Source: Alphaproteobacteria bacterium
Lineage (GTDB): Bacteria; Pseudomonadota; Alphaproteobacteria; Micropepsales; Micropepsaceae
NCBI GenBank assembly: GCA_947473475.1
Contig: CANJBZ010000006.1
Location: 57,692-121,691, forward strand
Reading direction: 5' to 3'
DNA: 64,000 bases
The position numbers and the translations under genes were made by a program. This document shows positions 19,466 through 30,109 of the stretch, piece by piece (position 1 is the first letter of the stretch; every line of letters starts with the position of its first letter). Below the pieces are notes generated by a model that was given only the letters and a program-made list of their open reading frames with translations, did no database searches and was not told the origin of the DNA.

Positions 19466-20563
19466 ATGGCCATGCAGCTTTCCCCCAAACCCGGCGTAAT
19501 GGATATCGAGGCCTATGTGCCCGGCCGCTCCGAGGCCAAGGGTGCGGCCCGAATCTTCAAGCTGTCTTCGAACGAGTCGCCCTTCGGGCCGAGCCCGAAC
19601 GCGGTCACGGCGTATGAGACGGCGGAATCGACGCTCGGCATTTATCCCGAAGGCACCGCGCGAATCCTGCGCGAGGCGATTGCCGCCCATTACGGGCTGG
19701 CCGCAGACCGCATCGTTTGCGGCAATGGGTCGGACGAAATTCTGACACTGCTCGCCAATGCCTATGTGAATCCCGGCGATGAGGTGCTGTTCAGCGCACA
19801 TGCGTTTTCGCTTTATAAAATCGCGACGCTTGCCAATAGCGGCGTGCCCATCGAAGTCCCGACACCGGATTTGACGCTGCACATCGACGACATGATTGCG
19901 CGCGTTACCGAAAAAACGCGGCTCGTCTATGTTGCCAATCCCAACAATCCGACGGCGAGCTATGTCCCGGTTTCCGAAATGCGCCGGCTGCACCGCGCGC
20001 TGCCGCAAAGCGCTATTCTGGTGATCGACGCCGCCTATGCCGAATATGTGCAGAAGAACGATTACGAAGCCGGCATCGAACTGGTCAGCACCACCAGCAA
20101 CGTGGTGATGACGCGCACGTTCTCGAAAGTGTACGGCCTTGCCGGCATTCGCGTGGGCTGGGCCTATTGCCCCAAGGCCATCGCCGACGTGCTGCATCGC
20201 ATACGCGCGCCGTTCAACGTCAACATTGCGGCCCAACGCGCTGCGGTCGCCGCGCTTGCCGACACAGGACACACAGAGCGCGCGATCAAGCACAATGACA
20301 CCTGGCGCGCCTGGCTGATCGAGCATATCCGTGCGCTCGGTTTGCGGGTAGACGACAGCGCCGCCAATTTCATTTTGATACACTTCCCGGACGCGCAAGG
20401 GCGCCGCGCGACAGACGCGGACCGTTTCCTGATGGCGCGCGGAATCATCATGCGCGCCTGCACGTCCTATGAATTGCCGAATTGTCTGCGTCTGACGGTG
20501 GGCAGCGAAGAGGCGAACCGCGTGGCGTTTGCCGCGTTGCAGGAATTCCTGGCGGCGGCATGA
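19466..20563 (+). CDS. hisC: histidinol-phosphate aminotransferase
   Basis: FKLSSNESPFGPSP, VYVANPNNPTASYV, TFSKVYGLAGIRVGWAY. Confidence 0.95.
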   Translation: MAMQLSPKPGVMDIEAYVPGRSEAKGAARIFKLSSNESPFGPSPNAVTAYETAESTLGIYPEGTARILREAIAAHYGLAADRIVCGNGSDEILTLLANAYVNPGDEVLFSAHAFSLYKIATLANSGVPIEVPTPDLTLHIDDMIARVTEKTRLVYVANPNNPTASYVPVSEMRRLHRALPQSAILVIDAAYAEYVQKNDYEAGIELVSTTSNVVMTRTFSKVYGLAGIRVGWAYCPKAIADVLHRIRAPFNVNIAAQRAAVAALADTGHTERAIKHNDTWRAWLIEHIRALGLRVDDSAANFILIHFPDAQGRRATDADRFLMARGIIMRACTSYELPNCLRLTVGSEEANRVAFAALQEFLAAA

Positions 20564-21498
20564 GCGAAACGGCTCCTATCTTCGGCAAGCTTACCCTTAT
20601 CGGCGCGGGACTGATCGGATCGTCGATCGCCCATGCCGCGCGCCGCGCAAATCTGGTGGGCCACATCGCGGCCTACATTCCGCGGCCCGAAACCCGGGCG
20701 CGCGCCGAAAAGGCGGGCTTTGCCAATTCGCTGCATGCCGATTTGGAGCCCGCCGTTACGGACGCGGATTGCGTGGTGCTGGCGACGCCCATCGGTACAT
20801 ACAAATCGCTCGCCGAAAACATTGCGCCCTATTTGAAGCCCGGCGCCATCCTGACCGATGTGGGCTCGGTTAAAGGCGTTGTGGTCAACGAGGTTGGGCC
20901 GCACGTCCCCCCCGGCGTGAATTTCATTCCGGGCCATCCGGTGGCCGGCACGGAGCATTCGGGACCGGAAGCCGGGTTTGCCGAATTGTTCGATGGGCGG
21001 TGGTGCATTTTGACTCCGGTGCCGGGCACCGATTCGCAAGCCTTGGAACGGCTGAAGACGTTCTGGCAACGCTGCGGCAGCAGTGTGGAAATCATGGAAG
21101 CCAAGCACCACGATCTGGTTCTGGCGATTACCAGCCATGTGCCGCATTTGATCGCCTACAACATTGTGGGCACAGCGGCCGATCTCGAGACCGTGACGCA
21201 GAGCGAAGTCATCAAATATTCCGCCAGCGGCTTTCGCGACTTCACGCGCATCGCGGCGTCCGATCCGACGATGTGGCGCGATATTTTCCTCAACAACCGC
21301 GAGGCGGTTCTGGAAATGCTGGGCCGCTTCAATGAGGATCTGGCGGCCCTTCAGCGCGCGGTACGTTGGGGCGACGGCGATGCGCTGTTCAACCTGTTCA
21401 CGCGGACCCGCGCTATTCGCCGCTCCATCATCGAAGCGGGACAGGATACGCCGGCGCCGAATTTCGGGCGCTCAGGGACTTCCAGCCCGCGCCGGTAA
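20560..21498 (+). CDS. tyrA: prephenate/arogenate (cyclohexadienyl) dehydrogenase
   Basis: KLTLIGAGLIGSSIAHAAR, PGHPVAGTEHSGPEAGFAELF; ATGA overlap with hisC. Confidence 0.9.
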   Translation: MSETAPIFGKLTLIGAGLIGSSIAHAARRANLVGHIAAYIPRPETRARAEKAGFANSLHADLEPAVTDADCVVLATPIGTYKSLAENIAPYLKPGAILTDVGSVKGVVVNEVGPHVPPGVNFIPGHPVAGTEHSGPEAGFAELFDGRWCILTPVPGTDSQALERLKTFWQRCGSSVEIMEAKHHDLVLAITSHVPHLIAYNIVGTAADLETVTQSEVIKYSASGFRDFTRIAASDPTMWRDIFLNNREAVLEMLGRFNEDLAALQRAVRWGDGDALFNLFTRTRAIRRSIIEAGQDTPAPNFGRSGTSSPRR

Positions 21499-22419
21499 GG
21501 CTAGTTTTATTCCGCCCTTGGCAAAGACGAGCCCAAAGGGAATCCGCGCGTCTCCCGTTCCGATTTGCTCGCCCGTCAGGGTGCCGGAAGGCCGGTTCTG
21601 ATCGTCGAGAACAAGATCGCCCTTCAGATCGCCGTGGGCACTGCCCCAGTTCACCGCCAGATCGCTGACGCTGAGAGCGCCACCGGCTTTGCGCCACGCC
21701 AACACCGCGTCGGCAATACTGATCTGAGCGGTTCGGAGCGGCTCCAGGGTCTGGCGTTGTGTCAGTTTGCCGGTTAAGCGGCTTCCCGGCAAAAGCAGTT
21801 CGCCGCCGCCGGTCCAGCCGGCGCCGATCTTTGCGTTATTAACCTCGGCGATGACGTCCGCTCTGTTGTCCGGCCGCGCCAGCACATGAAGCTGCATCCG
21901 ATCGGCGCTGAACGTGTCCTGCGGCTTGGCGCTGGCATCGGCTTCTTTCGCCTGCACGCCGTATAGATCGGCATCGAAGCGGGTGAGTTTGCCTTCGACG
22001 AAAATGGCGCTGGCTCGCGCGACGGCCGGGGTGACATAGGTGACGCGTGGAACGCCGCCCATACGCAACGGCGGACGCGCGAAGGACTGCAAGCCCGACG
22101 CCTCGAAAATGAACCGGTCGCGCTCATAGGAAAGCGCGTGTACGGCCAGCTTCTCGCTGCGCCACGCCGTCTCGCCTTCCGGAGCCCGGTGCGAAAAGGT
22201 TACCCCCGACAGCACGACGTCCAGCCGGAACGGATAACCGCCGACCGATTTCTCCGCGAAGGCAAAGACGACGCCGGGAAGGACTTCCCCGCCATTGGCG
22301 CGGTCCAGACGCGCGGCCAGCGTATCGGCCTGCACGCGCCAGAAGACGGAATAGAGAATGACGAGCAGGACCAGCAGCCCGACAGGGCCGTAGAAGAAGA
22401 TTCGATTGGAATAAGACAT
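21472..22419 (-). CDS. DUF2125 domain-containing protein
   Basis: Single TM N-terminus, GGYPFRLDVVLSGVTF motif; convergent 27-nt overlap with tyrA. Confidence 0.75.
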   Translation of the reverse strand: MSYSNRIFFYGPVGLLVLLVILYSVFWRVQADTLAARLDRANGGEVLPGVVFAFAEKSVGGYPFRLDVVLSGVTFSHRAPEGETAWRSEKLAVHALSYERDRFIFEASGLQSFARPPLRMGGVPRVTYVTPAVARASAIFVEGKLTRFDADLYGVQAKEADASAKPQDTFSADRMQLHVLARPDNRADVIAEVNNAKIGAGWTGGGELLLPGSRLTGKLTQRQTLEPLRTAQISIADAVLAWRKAGGALSVSDLAVNWGSAHGDLKGDLVLDDQNRPSGTLTGEQIGTGDARIPFGLVFAKGGIKLALPARAGSP

Positions 22420-22463
22420 CAGCGAACGACAGGGGACAGATCAGCGGGCGACAGTCTGGCAGG

Positions 22464-24842
22464 TCAGCCGCATTTGGAATAGCCGCAGGAGATGCAGGTG
22501 TCGCAGCCTTCCAGCTTCACCAGCCCCACGGCGCTGCAGCGAGGGCAGCGCCGCACAGGGGCTCCTTCGGCGTTCGCCTCCGCGGCTGCGGTCCGTTGCG
22601 CATCGGTCTCGTCTCGCCGACCTTTGTTCATGAAACCGATCGCGTTGAGGTGGCGCTCGATTACCTCGCCGATGGCCGCCAGCAGCGAGGGAACGTAGCG
22701 GTTGCCCATCCATTGTCCGCCGCGCGGGTCGAACACGGCCTTAAGCTCTTCAACCACGAAGCTGACATCGCCGCCCCGGCGGAACACCGCGCTGATCATC
22801 CGCGTGAGGGCAACCGTCCAGGCATAATGTTCCATGTTCTTGGAATTTATGAAGATTTCAAAGGGACGGCGGCGGCCGCCTTCCTCGATATCGTTGATGG
22901 TAATGTAGAAGGCGTGGTCGAGATCGGGCCAGCGAACCTTATAGGTGTGGCCCGGTAGATCGCCCGGCCGGTCCAGCGGCTTGGTCATATAGACGACGTC
23001 GGCATCGGCGCGCTCAAGTGGCCGGGGAGCCAGCGCCACGGCAGCGACGGGGAGCGCAGTTGGAACCGATGAGGGCATTGGCGCCAGCACAGGCCGATCC
23101 GCGGCAACGCGCGCGCGCGACTCCGTTTCTTCGGATGCTTGGCGCGGCTCGTCGAGCGTTTGCAGCACGGCGCCCGTCACCGCGTTCGGACGGAATGTTG
23201 TGCAGCCCTTGCAGCCCTCGCGATAGGCCGTGCGGTAAACGTCCTTGAACGCGTCGAAGGAAATCGAGGGCGGGCAGTTGATCGTCTTGGAAATGGAGCT
23301 GTCGATATATTTCTGCGCCGCCGCCTGCACGGCCAGATGATCGGACGGCGCCAATTCCTGCGCCGTCACGAAATAATCGGGCAGCGCGGTTTCTTCGCCG
23401 AATGTTTCGCGGAACATCCGGTACGCGTAATCGGACACCATTTCCTGACGCCGCGATCCGTCGGGCATCAGCACTTTGCGCCTGTAGCTATGCGCAAACA
23501 CCGGCTCGATGCCGCCGGAAACATTGTCCGCAAACAGCGAGATGGTGCCGGTGGGTGCAATGGACGTGAGCAGCCCATTGCGGATTCCGTGCAGCGCAAT
23601 GGCGTCGCGAATATCCTGTGGCAGCGCGGCGATGTTCGGCCGCGACAGATACGCTTCGCGGTCGAACAGCGGAAAGGCGCCTTTCTCCGCCGCCAATTCG
23701 GCTGACGCGGCGTAGGCGTTGTCGCGCAGGATTGTCAGCCAGCGTTCGATGAGCGCGAGACTTTCCTTAGAGCCGTAACGCGTGCGGCAGAAGATCAGCG
23801 CATCGGCAAGGCCGGTAACGCCCAGGCCGATACGGCGTTTCTCTCTGGCTTCTGTTTCCTGCGCGGGCAGCGGAAAGCGCGAAATATCGATGACATTGTC
23901 GAGGAAGCGAATGGCCGTGTGCGTGAGACGCGCAAGCTCGGCTTCATCAAGAACCGCATCGTCCGCAAACGGACGTTCGACAAGCTTGGCAAGATTGATC
24001 GAACCCAGCAGGCACGCGCCATAGGGCGGCAAGGGCTGTTCGCCGCATGGATTGGTGGCGTAGATTTCTTCGCAATAGGACAGATTGTTGAGCGCATTCA
24101 CGCGGTCGATAAAGATCACGCCCGGCTCGGCGGCTTCATAGGTACAGACCATTATTTTGTCCCACAGCGCGCGGGCGGAAATGGTGCGGTACACCGTTCC
24201 GTCGAAAACCAGGTCCCACGGACGGTCGTTTTCCACCGCCGCCATGAAAGCATCCGTCACGAGCACGGACAGATTGAAATTGCGCAGCCGTTCTCCGCTA
24301 CGCTTGGCCTCCACGAATTCTTCGATATCCGGGTGGGAGCAGATCAGCGTTCCCATCATGGCGCCGCGCCGTGCGCCCGCGGACATGATGGTCCGGCACA
24401 TGGAATCCCATACGTCCATGAACGACACAGGCCCGGACGCATCCGCGCCGACGCCTTTCACCGCCGCGCCTTTCGGACGCAGCGTGGAGAAGTCGTAGCC
24501 GATGCCGCCGCCCTGCTGCATGGTGAGAGCGGCTTCGCGCAAATGGCCGAAAATGCTCGACAGGGTATCGCCGATCCGCCCCATGACGAAGCAGTTGAAC
24601 AGCGTGACGGTCCGGCCCGTGCCTGCGCCCGCAAGGATGCGGCCGGCGGGAAGAAATCGGTGATCGGCGAGGGCTTCCCCAAAGGACAGCGCCCAAGCCT
24701 GCCGCTTTTCAGGGGCTTCCGCTGCCGCCGCAGCCAGCGCAACACGGGCCCATGTTGCCGTGACCGTTTGATCGATCGGCGTACCGTCCGGCGCTTTCAG
24801 CCGGTACTTCATGTCCCAAATCTGATGCGAGATCGTGTCCAC
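22464..24842 (-). CDS. nrdJ: vitamin B12-dependent ribonucleotide reductase (class II)
   Basis: 792 aa, [30 protein letters not shown]-terminal [27 protein letters not shown]. Confidence 0.93.
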   Translation of the reverse strand: MDTISHQIWDMKYRLKAPDGTPIDQTVTATWARVALAAAAAEAPEKRQAWALSFGEALADHRFLPAGRILAGAGTGRTVTLFNCFVMGRIGDTLSSIFGHLREAALTMQQGGGIGYDFSTLRPKGAAVKGVGADASGPVSFMDVWDSMCRTIMSAGARRGAMMGTLICSHPDIEEFVEAKRSGERLRNFNLSVLVTDAFMAAVENDRPWDLVFDGTVYRTISARALWDKIMVCTYEAAEPGVIFIDRVNALNNLSYCEEIYATNPCGEQPLPPYGACLLGSINLAKLVERPFADDAVLDEAELARLTHTAIRFLDNVIDISRFPLPAQETEAREKRRIGLGVTGLADALIFCRTRYGSKESLALIERWLTILRDNAYAASAELAAEKGAFPLFDREAYLSRPNIAALPQDIRDAIALHGIRNGLLTSIAPTGTISLFADNVSGGIEPVFAHSYRRKVLMPDGSRRQEMVSDYAYRMFRETFGEETALPDYFVTAQELAPSDHLAVQAAAQKYIDSSISKTINCPPSISFDAFKDVYRTAYREGCKGCTTFRPNAVTGAVLQTLDEPRQASEETESRARVAADRPVLAPMPSSVPTALPVAAVALAPRPLERADADVVYMTKPLDRPGDLPGHTYKVRWPDLDHAFYITINDIEEGGRRRPFEIFINSKNMEHYAWTVALTRMISAVFRRGGDVSFVVEELKAVFDPRGGQWMGNRYVPSLLAAIGEVIERHLNAIGFMNKGRRDETDAQRTAAAEANAEGAPVRRCPRCSAVGLVKLEGCDTCISCGYSKCG

Positions 24843-24931
24843 GGGCGTCCGTCTTTCTCAGACACCCAATGTTTGCTCTGAAAGGCCCGGAGTCAACTAT
24901 TGTTCGTGGTTCGTTCCCGATGCGCGTGCCT

Positions 24932-24971
24932 TGAGCATGATCCGATCAGGTTGAATCGGATCATGCTCAAG
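24932..24971. repeat. Palindromic repeat family B, copy 1
   Basis: ttgagcatgatccgatcaggttgaatcggatcatgctcaa; 16-bp arms. Confidence 0.85.
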
Positions 24972-24984
24972 ATTCTTAGTTTGC

Positions 24985-25032
24985 CGCGCAATCTAACGGC
25001 GAACCGGCATCCACTTCGCCGGATTGCGCTCT
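24985..25032. repeat. Dispersed repeat family C, copy 2
   Basis: cgcgcaatctaacggcgaaccggcatccacttcgccggattgcgct; matches 9022-9068. Confidence 0.7.
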
Positions 25033-25504
25033 AGCCGGCAAAGGTTGCCCGCACCCGGCGCGATTGTTCCAGGTACACCAGCCATGCGCCGGAAATCAGG
25101 ATTTGGGTTATCGCCTGAAACGTCGCCGGTCCGCGGACCATGCTGGCGATTGCCGGATCGGAAACGGACACGACCGCGCCCAAGACCACCATGCCCAATT
25201 CCAGGACGCCCAAGGTCAGCATCACAATGAAGAAAATCTTGCCAATGGAAGCTGCGCCTGGACGCAGCCGCATGAGGCCAATACCTGCATAGAGTGAGAA
25301 GAGGGCGATGCCCGTTTGCACCACCGCGCCCACCATCAGCACGTTCTGCACCGCTGCCGAGCCTTGGCCCAGCGAAAGCGCCATGAGAACCGGAACGGCC
25401 CGCAGCGGTTCAAACAGCAAAAGATAAGCAACCAGAACCAGCAGCCAGCCGCCAATCCCTTGCCGCCCCGATTCGCCTGATCGTGTGGCTTGCTCTGCGC
25501 TCAC
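25031..25504 (-). CDS. DUF2569-like membrane protein
   Basis: 157 aa, four hydrophobic segments, GIGGWLLVLVAYLLLFEPLRA N-terminus. Confidence 0.6.
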   Translation of the reverse strand: MSAEQATRSGESGRQGIGGWLLVLVAYLLLFEPLRAVPVLMALSLGQGSAAVQNVLMVGAVVQTGIALFSLYAGIGLMRLRPGAASIGKIFFIVMLTLGVLELGMVVLGAVVSVSDPAIASMVRGPATFQAITQILISGAWLVYLEQSRRVRATFAG

Positions 25505-26268
25505 GTCGTGCCCCCTTGCTGCGGCTGTTTACAATCCATGCCGCCATCGCTCCTAAACTCTCGGGATGTCCGTGCCTCGTCAAGAACGTGCCGGGTGCCC
25601 TCTTCGAGACGTGCCTCCAGCATTGCCATGAATTGCTGGCGCGGGAGACCCGGTTGGATTGGCTCCATAAGATGCACCACAATCGTGCCGGGGCGCTTGA
25701 GAAAGCCTGTCCAGAACAGCCCGGAATTGTGCGCCACCGGAACGCACGGGACCTTCAATTGCGAGTACAGCGCCGCGACACCCGGTTTGTAATCGGGCGG
25801 ATCGCCGGGCTGCTTGCGCGTGCCTTCCGGAAAAATAATGATCGGCCTGTTCTGTGTCAGAACCCGCTTCGCATCGGCCGCCATGCTGCGGATCGCACTC
25901 GCACCGGCGGCGCGGTCGATCGCGATCATCCTCATTTTGCGGCAATACCAGCCGTAGAGCGGAACGCGAAGCAGCGATCGCTTCATCACAATGGCCGGGC
26001 GGGGAAGGATCGCCATGAACGCCGCCGTCTCCCACATGCTGAAATGTTTGGAAGCGATCAGCACGCGGTTGCCCGGAAGATTTCCGCGGATCTCCAGCCC
26101 AACACCGGCGATGTATTTCAGGCCGAACAGCATCGCGCGGCTCCACAGAGCGGCGACCCGGAACGTCAGATCGGCAGGCAGCAGCAGCAGCGGCAGCGCC
26201 AGGACGTTTATCACCACCGAGACGACGGCAAACCAGAGGAAGAACAGCGTCGAGCGGAGCGCCAGCAT
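25501..26268 (-). CDS. plsC: 1-acyl-sn-glycerol-3-phosphate acyltransferase
   Basis: ASKHFSMWETAAF (HX4D-like region), IFPEGTRKQPG. Confidence 0.88.
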   Translation of the reverse strand: MLALRSTLFFLWFAVVSVVINVLALPLLLLPADLTFRVAALWSRAMLFGLKYIAGVGLEIRGNLPGNRVLIASKHFSMWETAAFMAILPRPAIVMKRSLLRVPLYGWYCRKMRMIAIDRAAGASAIRSMAADAKRVLTQNRPIIIFPEGTRKQPGDPPDYKPGVAALYSQLKVPCVPVAHNSGLFWTGFLKRPGTIVVHLMEPIQPGLPRQQFMAMLEARLEEGTRHVLDEARTSREFRSDGGMDCKQPQQGGTT

Positions 26269-26900
26269 CAGGCGCCACGCGCGAAAATTGCGTCCGCAAC
26301 GAAGACTCTGACCAGGCTGGCGACGTATTTCAGATATTCGCCGTTCAGGCGTCTCATGCCTCCCCAGGACAGCGGCTTGGAATCCGCCGCGACCGCATAG
26401 GGCTGCAGCTTTACGCCTGGCATTTGTGCGCCGAATTCAACCAGACTGCGCGGCATGTGGTAATCCGCCGTAACGACGATCAGGCTCGTGTAGCGATGTT
26501 CACGGACCCAGCGTGCGGTTTCCTGGGCGTTCCCCCTGGTGTCCAGCGCGGCAAAACCCAGATCGACACAGCAATCGAAAGCCACACCGCCGTGGAGAAC
26601 GGCTTTCAACTCCCGTTTGGAGGTAAGGCGGTTCACGCCGGTGATCAGCAGCCTTTGGCCGGTGCCTCGTTCCAACAGGCTTACGGCCGGGGCCAGCCGT
26701 CCGCCTTGCCCGGTCAGAGCCACAATGGCGTCCGCTTGTGCCGAATTTACGGCCGGATGCGGCAGGCCGGACAGGAAAACGGAAAATCCGATCCCATAGG
26801 CCAGCATCGCCGTCACGGCCCCGGCGAGGAACGCGCGCCTATAGGGAACGCCTGTTCTGGCGCCGCCGGTCAGGATTTGGCTCTGCTGTTGTGAGACCAT
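26268..26900 (-). CDS. YdcF/ElyC/SanA family (DUF218) protein
   Basis: ADAIVALTGQGGRLAPAVSLLERGTGQRLLITGV...VVTADYHMPRS. Confidence 0.85.
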   Translation of the reverse strand: MVSQQQSQILTGGARTGVPYRRAFLAGAVTAMLAYGIGFSVFLSGLPHPAVNSAQADAIVALTGQGGRLAPAVSLLERGTGQRLLITGVNRLTSKRELKAVLHGGVAFDCCVDLGFAALDTRGNAQETARWVREHRYTSLIVVTADYHMPRSLVEFGAQMPGVKLQPYAVAADSKPLSWGGMRRLNGEYLKYVASLVRVFVADAIFARGA

Positions 26901-26918
26901 GCGACGATGTTAGCGCGC

Positions 26919-27833
26919 TCAATAGAATTCGTGCAGCGCCGCGATCACCGAAGCCCGGGCGGTCCCCCAGGCGATCACAGCAGCTGCGGTGGGAATGACG
27001 GCAAGCCAGGGAAGTTCCGCCAAGTCCAAGCCGAGCGGCGGCAAAAATGAAATCGTCGCGACGCCCAATTGGTCCAGGCTGCCGGCGGCGAAAAAGATCA
27101 CCCCCCCGGCAGTGGCTCCGCACGCCGCCGCGATCAGGGCGGCGATGAAATAGTGCCATTCGAAAGCGCGGGCGATGAAGCGGTCCTGGGCGCCCATGAG
27201 ATGCAGCAATTGCACAATCTCCCGATGCGCCGCGAGGCCGGCGCGGGTGGCGAACGCAACGGTGGCTGCCGTCGCGACGGCAATCAGCGCCAGCACGGCA
27301 AAGGCGCTCAGCACCACACTGTTGGCCGTGGTTTTCAGCCGGCCGATCCAGCGGCCATGATCGTCCAGAACCGCATGGGGCGCGGCACGCTTCAGCCTTT
27401 GTTGCAATCCGGCGATATCGGGGGTGGCGCCCGGCGAAAGCTGCACATCGATGAGCAGGGGGAACGGCAGGGCTGCCACCACGGCATCGCGCCCGAGCCA
27501 CGGTTCGACCAGCGCAACATTGTCGCTGTCGGACAAGGCGTTGGCGTAAAGCACGCCGGGCGTTGCGCGCAGAATCGCGATTGCCTGGTTCACTTCCTGG
27601 ATCGGGACCGTCTCACCCTCGGGCAGGACCTGCACTGTCAAGCGGCCGGCAAGCCCGGCCTGCCAGGTTTCCGAAAAGCGATTGGCAATGAGCACGCCGC
27701 CCAGTGCGAGTGAGGCCAGAAAGGCCATCACCGCGATGACCAGATCCAGAGACGCGGCGCCTTCCTCGCGCGGCAGAATGCGCCCCTTTGGCCGTTCCTT
27801 GGCAACGATGCGAGCGGGCGCAGCGGTATTCAT
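26919..27833 (-). CDS. ftsX: cell division protein FtsX-like permease
   Basis: 304 aa, 4 TM; start overlaps ftsE stop. Confidence 0.85.
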   Translation of the reverse strand: MNTAAPARIVAKERPKGRILPREEGAASLDLVIAVMAFLASLALGGVLIANRFSETWQAGLAGRLTVQVLPEGETVPIQEVNQAIAILRATPGVLYANALSDSDNVALVEPWLGRDAVVAALPFPLLIDVQLSPGATPDIAGLQQRLKRAAPHAVLDDHGRWIGRLKTTANSVVLSAFAVLALIAVATAATVAFATRAGLAAHREIVQLLHLMGAQDRFIARAFEWHYFIAALIAAACGATAGGVIFFAAGSLDQLGVATISFLPPLGLDLAELPWLAVIPTAAAVIAWGTARASVIAALHEFY

Positions 27834-28495
27834 CAGGATCGCATCTCGATCAATCGGCCGTCGATCAGACGCATTTCCCGGGCGGGCGTCGCCTCGATCA
27901 AGGCGCGGTCGTGGGTAGCGATCATCACGGTGGTGCCAAACCGGTTGAGTTCGACGAGCAGCCGAATCAGGCGTTCGCCCATGTCCGGATCGACGTTGCC
28001 CGTGGGCTCGTCCGCAAGCAACAGGTCGGGTTTGGCCACCACAGCCCTGGCAATGGCGACCCGCTGCTGCTCGCCCCCCGAAAGGGTTGGCGGTTTGGCA
28101 TGCAGCCGCGCGCCCAGCCCGACCCAGGACAGAAGCTCCTCGACGTCGCGCCGGTATTCGGCGGGATGGCTCCCGGCCAAACGCAGGGGCAGCGCCACAT
28201 TGTCGAACGCCGACAGATGATCCAGCAGACGGAATTCCTGGAAAACAACGCCGATACGGCGGCGCAGCGGCGGCAATTCAGCCCGTTTGACACGGGCAAG
28301 ATCGCGGTCGAACAGCGTGATCAAGCCGCGCGAGGGCCGCTGGGCCAGAAACACCAGTTTGAGCAAGCTGCTCTTTCCGGCGCCGGAGGGGCCGGTCAGA
28401 AAGGTGAAGGAGCCCGGTTCGAGCGTAAAACTGACGTCGCGCAGGACCTCTGGTCCGGCGGCGTAGCGCATCCCGACATTCTCAAATCGAACCAT
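27833..28495 (-). CDS. ftsE: cell division ATP-binding protein FtsE
   Basis: GPSGAGKSSLLKL Walker A, LSGGEQQRVAIARAV signature, LLADEPTGNVD. Confidence 0.93.
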   Translation of the reverse strand: MVRFENVGMRYAAGPEVLRDVSFTLEPGSFTFLTGPSGAGKSSLLKLVFLAQRPSRGLITLFDRDLARVKRAELPPLRRRIGVVFQEFRLLDHLSAFDNVALPLRLAGSHPAEYRRDVEELLSWVGLGARLHAKPPTLSGGEQQRVAIARAVVAKPDLLLADEPTGNVDPDMGERLIRLLVELNRFGTTVMIATHDRALIEATPAREMRLIDGRLIEMRS

Positions 28496-28644
28496 ATCCT
28501 ACTCGAAAAAACGCGCCTGCCACGGGCGCGCGACTCTCAGCGGCGATTCAACCACAGCCAATCTGCGGGCGCACTCACGATGTGTCTTGTCACAGAAGAC
28601 TCGATGCGCCAATTTCGAATCATCCCGGGGCATATATTCACGCC

Positions 28645-29355
28645 ATGATTCTAACCTGCCCATCGTGCGGAACGCGCTACCAAACGGTCGAGGCGCAATT
28701 CAAAGCGCCCGGGCGCAATGTGCGCTGCGCCAAATGCCGCCATGTCTGGTTTGAGGCGGCTCCGGAAATCGACATGCCGGGCGAATCAGAGCCGGTGATG
28801 CCCCCTGCTGCTGTGGAGACCGTGGCGCCGGGATCGCTGCCGTTCGGCGTAGCGCCGCGTAAGGACGAACCGGCAGCCGATGCCGTGCGCGCGCCCAAAC
28901 GTTGGCGCGGGGCGGCGGTGGCGCAAGCCGTAGGCTGGCTGGCCCTGATCCTGTTGCTGGGCGCCATAGGGTGGGCGGTGGTCGCGTATCGCGAGACGAT
29001 TGCCAGCGTTTGGCCGCCATCGGCCTCGCTCTACACCATGATGGGAATGCCGGTGAATGTGCGCGGCGTGGAGCTGACCAACATCACCTACAAGCAGGAA
29101 TATGACTCCGGCCAGCCGGTGCTTTCGGTTACCGGTAAGGTCCGCAATGTGAGTGACCGCGAGCAGCCGGTGCCGCAAATTCGCGTCGTCCTGATGGATG
29201 ACGTCCGGCGTGAGCTCTACCACTGGACCTTCGACGCGGGCGTTCCAAAGCTTAAGCCGGGGGCGGAAACGCCCTTCACAACCCGGCTGAACAGCCCGCC
29301 GGCGGATGCGCGCAATCTCAACGTCCGCTTTGCGGAAGCGGGCGATTCACGTTAG
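28645..29355 (+). CDS. zinc-ribbon (MJ0042-type) domain protein
   Basis: MILTCPSCGTRYQTVEAQFKAPGRNVRCAKCRHVWFE, one TM segment. Confidence 0.85.
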   Translation: MILTCPSCGTRYQTVEAQFKAPGRNVRCAKCRHVWFEAAPEIDMPGESEPVMPPAAVETVAPGSLPFGVAPRKDEPAADAVRAPKRWRGAAVAQAVGWLALILLLGAIGWAVVAYRETIASVWPPSASLYTMMGMPVNVRGVELTNITYKQEYDSGQPVLSVTGKVRNVSDREQPVPQIRVVLMDDVRRELYHWTFDAGVPKLKPGAETPFTTRLNSPPADARNLNVRFAEAGDSR

Positions 29356-29364
29356 CCGTTGCGT

Positions 29365-29895
29365 ATGAGTAGCGGCGAACGCGAGCGCATCCTTTTTTCG
29401 GAATCCCAACTTGCTGGGCGCGTGCAGGACGTCGCGCGCCAGATTGCGGAAGGGCCGTTGCGGCCTGAAGTGGCCGTGCCGATCCTCGCCGGGGCGTTCG
29501 TGTTTGCCGCCGATCTGCTGCGTGCCCTGGTTCACCACGGTCTCGATCTGGAGATGGAGTTCATCTGGCTGCGCTCCTACGGCCAGTCGGAGAAGCCGGG
29601 CGATTTGATGGTGTTGAAGGCGCCGACCGATTTGGTTCGAGGACGGACGGTTCTGCTGATCGACGGCGTTCTGGACCGTGGCATGACACTCATCCGCGCC
29701 AAGCAGTTGCTGGAAGAAGCGGGCGCGGCGGCGATTGTTTCCGCCGTTGCGGTGTCGAAGACCTATCCCGGCCGCACGATCGAAGCCGACCACGCGCTGT
29801 TCCGAGCGGGAACGGAATTTCTCTACGGCTACGGCATGGACCGCTCAGGCCACAGCCGCGGGCTGACCGACATCCGCGCGCGGGAAGCGGGGTAG
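29365..29895 (+). CDS. hpt: hypoxanthine-guanine phosphoribosyltransferase
   Basis: RTVLLIDGVLDRGMTL PRPP-binding motif. Confidence 0.85.
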   Translation: MSSGERERILFSESQLAGRVQDVARQIAEGPLRPEVAVPILAGAFVFAADLLRALVHHGLDLEMEFIWLRSYGQSEKPGDLMVLKAPTDLVRGRTVLLIDGVLDRGMTLIRAKQLLEEAGAAAIVSAVAVSKTYPGRTIEADHALFRAGTEFLYGYGMDRSGHSRGLTDIRAREAG

Positions 29896-29910
29896 CGAGC
29901 GCAGAGGAAT

Positions 29911-30048
29911 CGCCTCCCCCTTGCGGGGAGGCCGAAATTGGGAGCGCAGCGAGCAATTTCGGGTGGGAGGAGATCTCCGCAACAATCCCCCAGCCGAAAT
30001 GCTTCGCGTCTGACGCTGCTCTCACCTCCCCGCATGGGGGAGGTGATG
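29911..30048. repeat. Dispersed palindromic repeat family A, copy 3
   Basis: cgcctcccccttgcggggaggccgaaattgggagcgcagcgagcaatttcgggtgggaggag...cacctccccgcatgggggaggtgat. Confidence 0.9.
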
Positions 30049-30109
30049 ACCGAGCTTACACCTCGCCGGTCAATAGCTGCCAACGGAGCTGCTGCAGGAT
30101 TTTCCCAAA

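Noticed and set aside
24843-25030. Cobalamin riboswitch upstream of nrdJ
   Set aside because: No B12 box recognised; region is occupied by repeats B and C.
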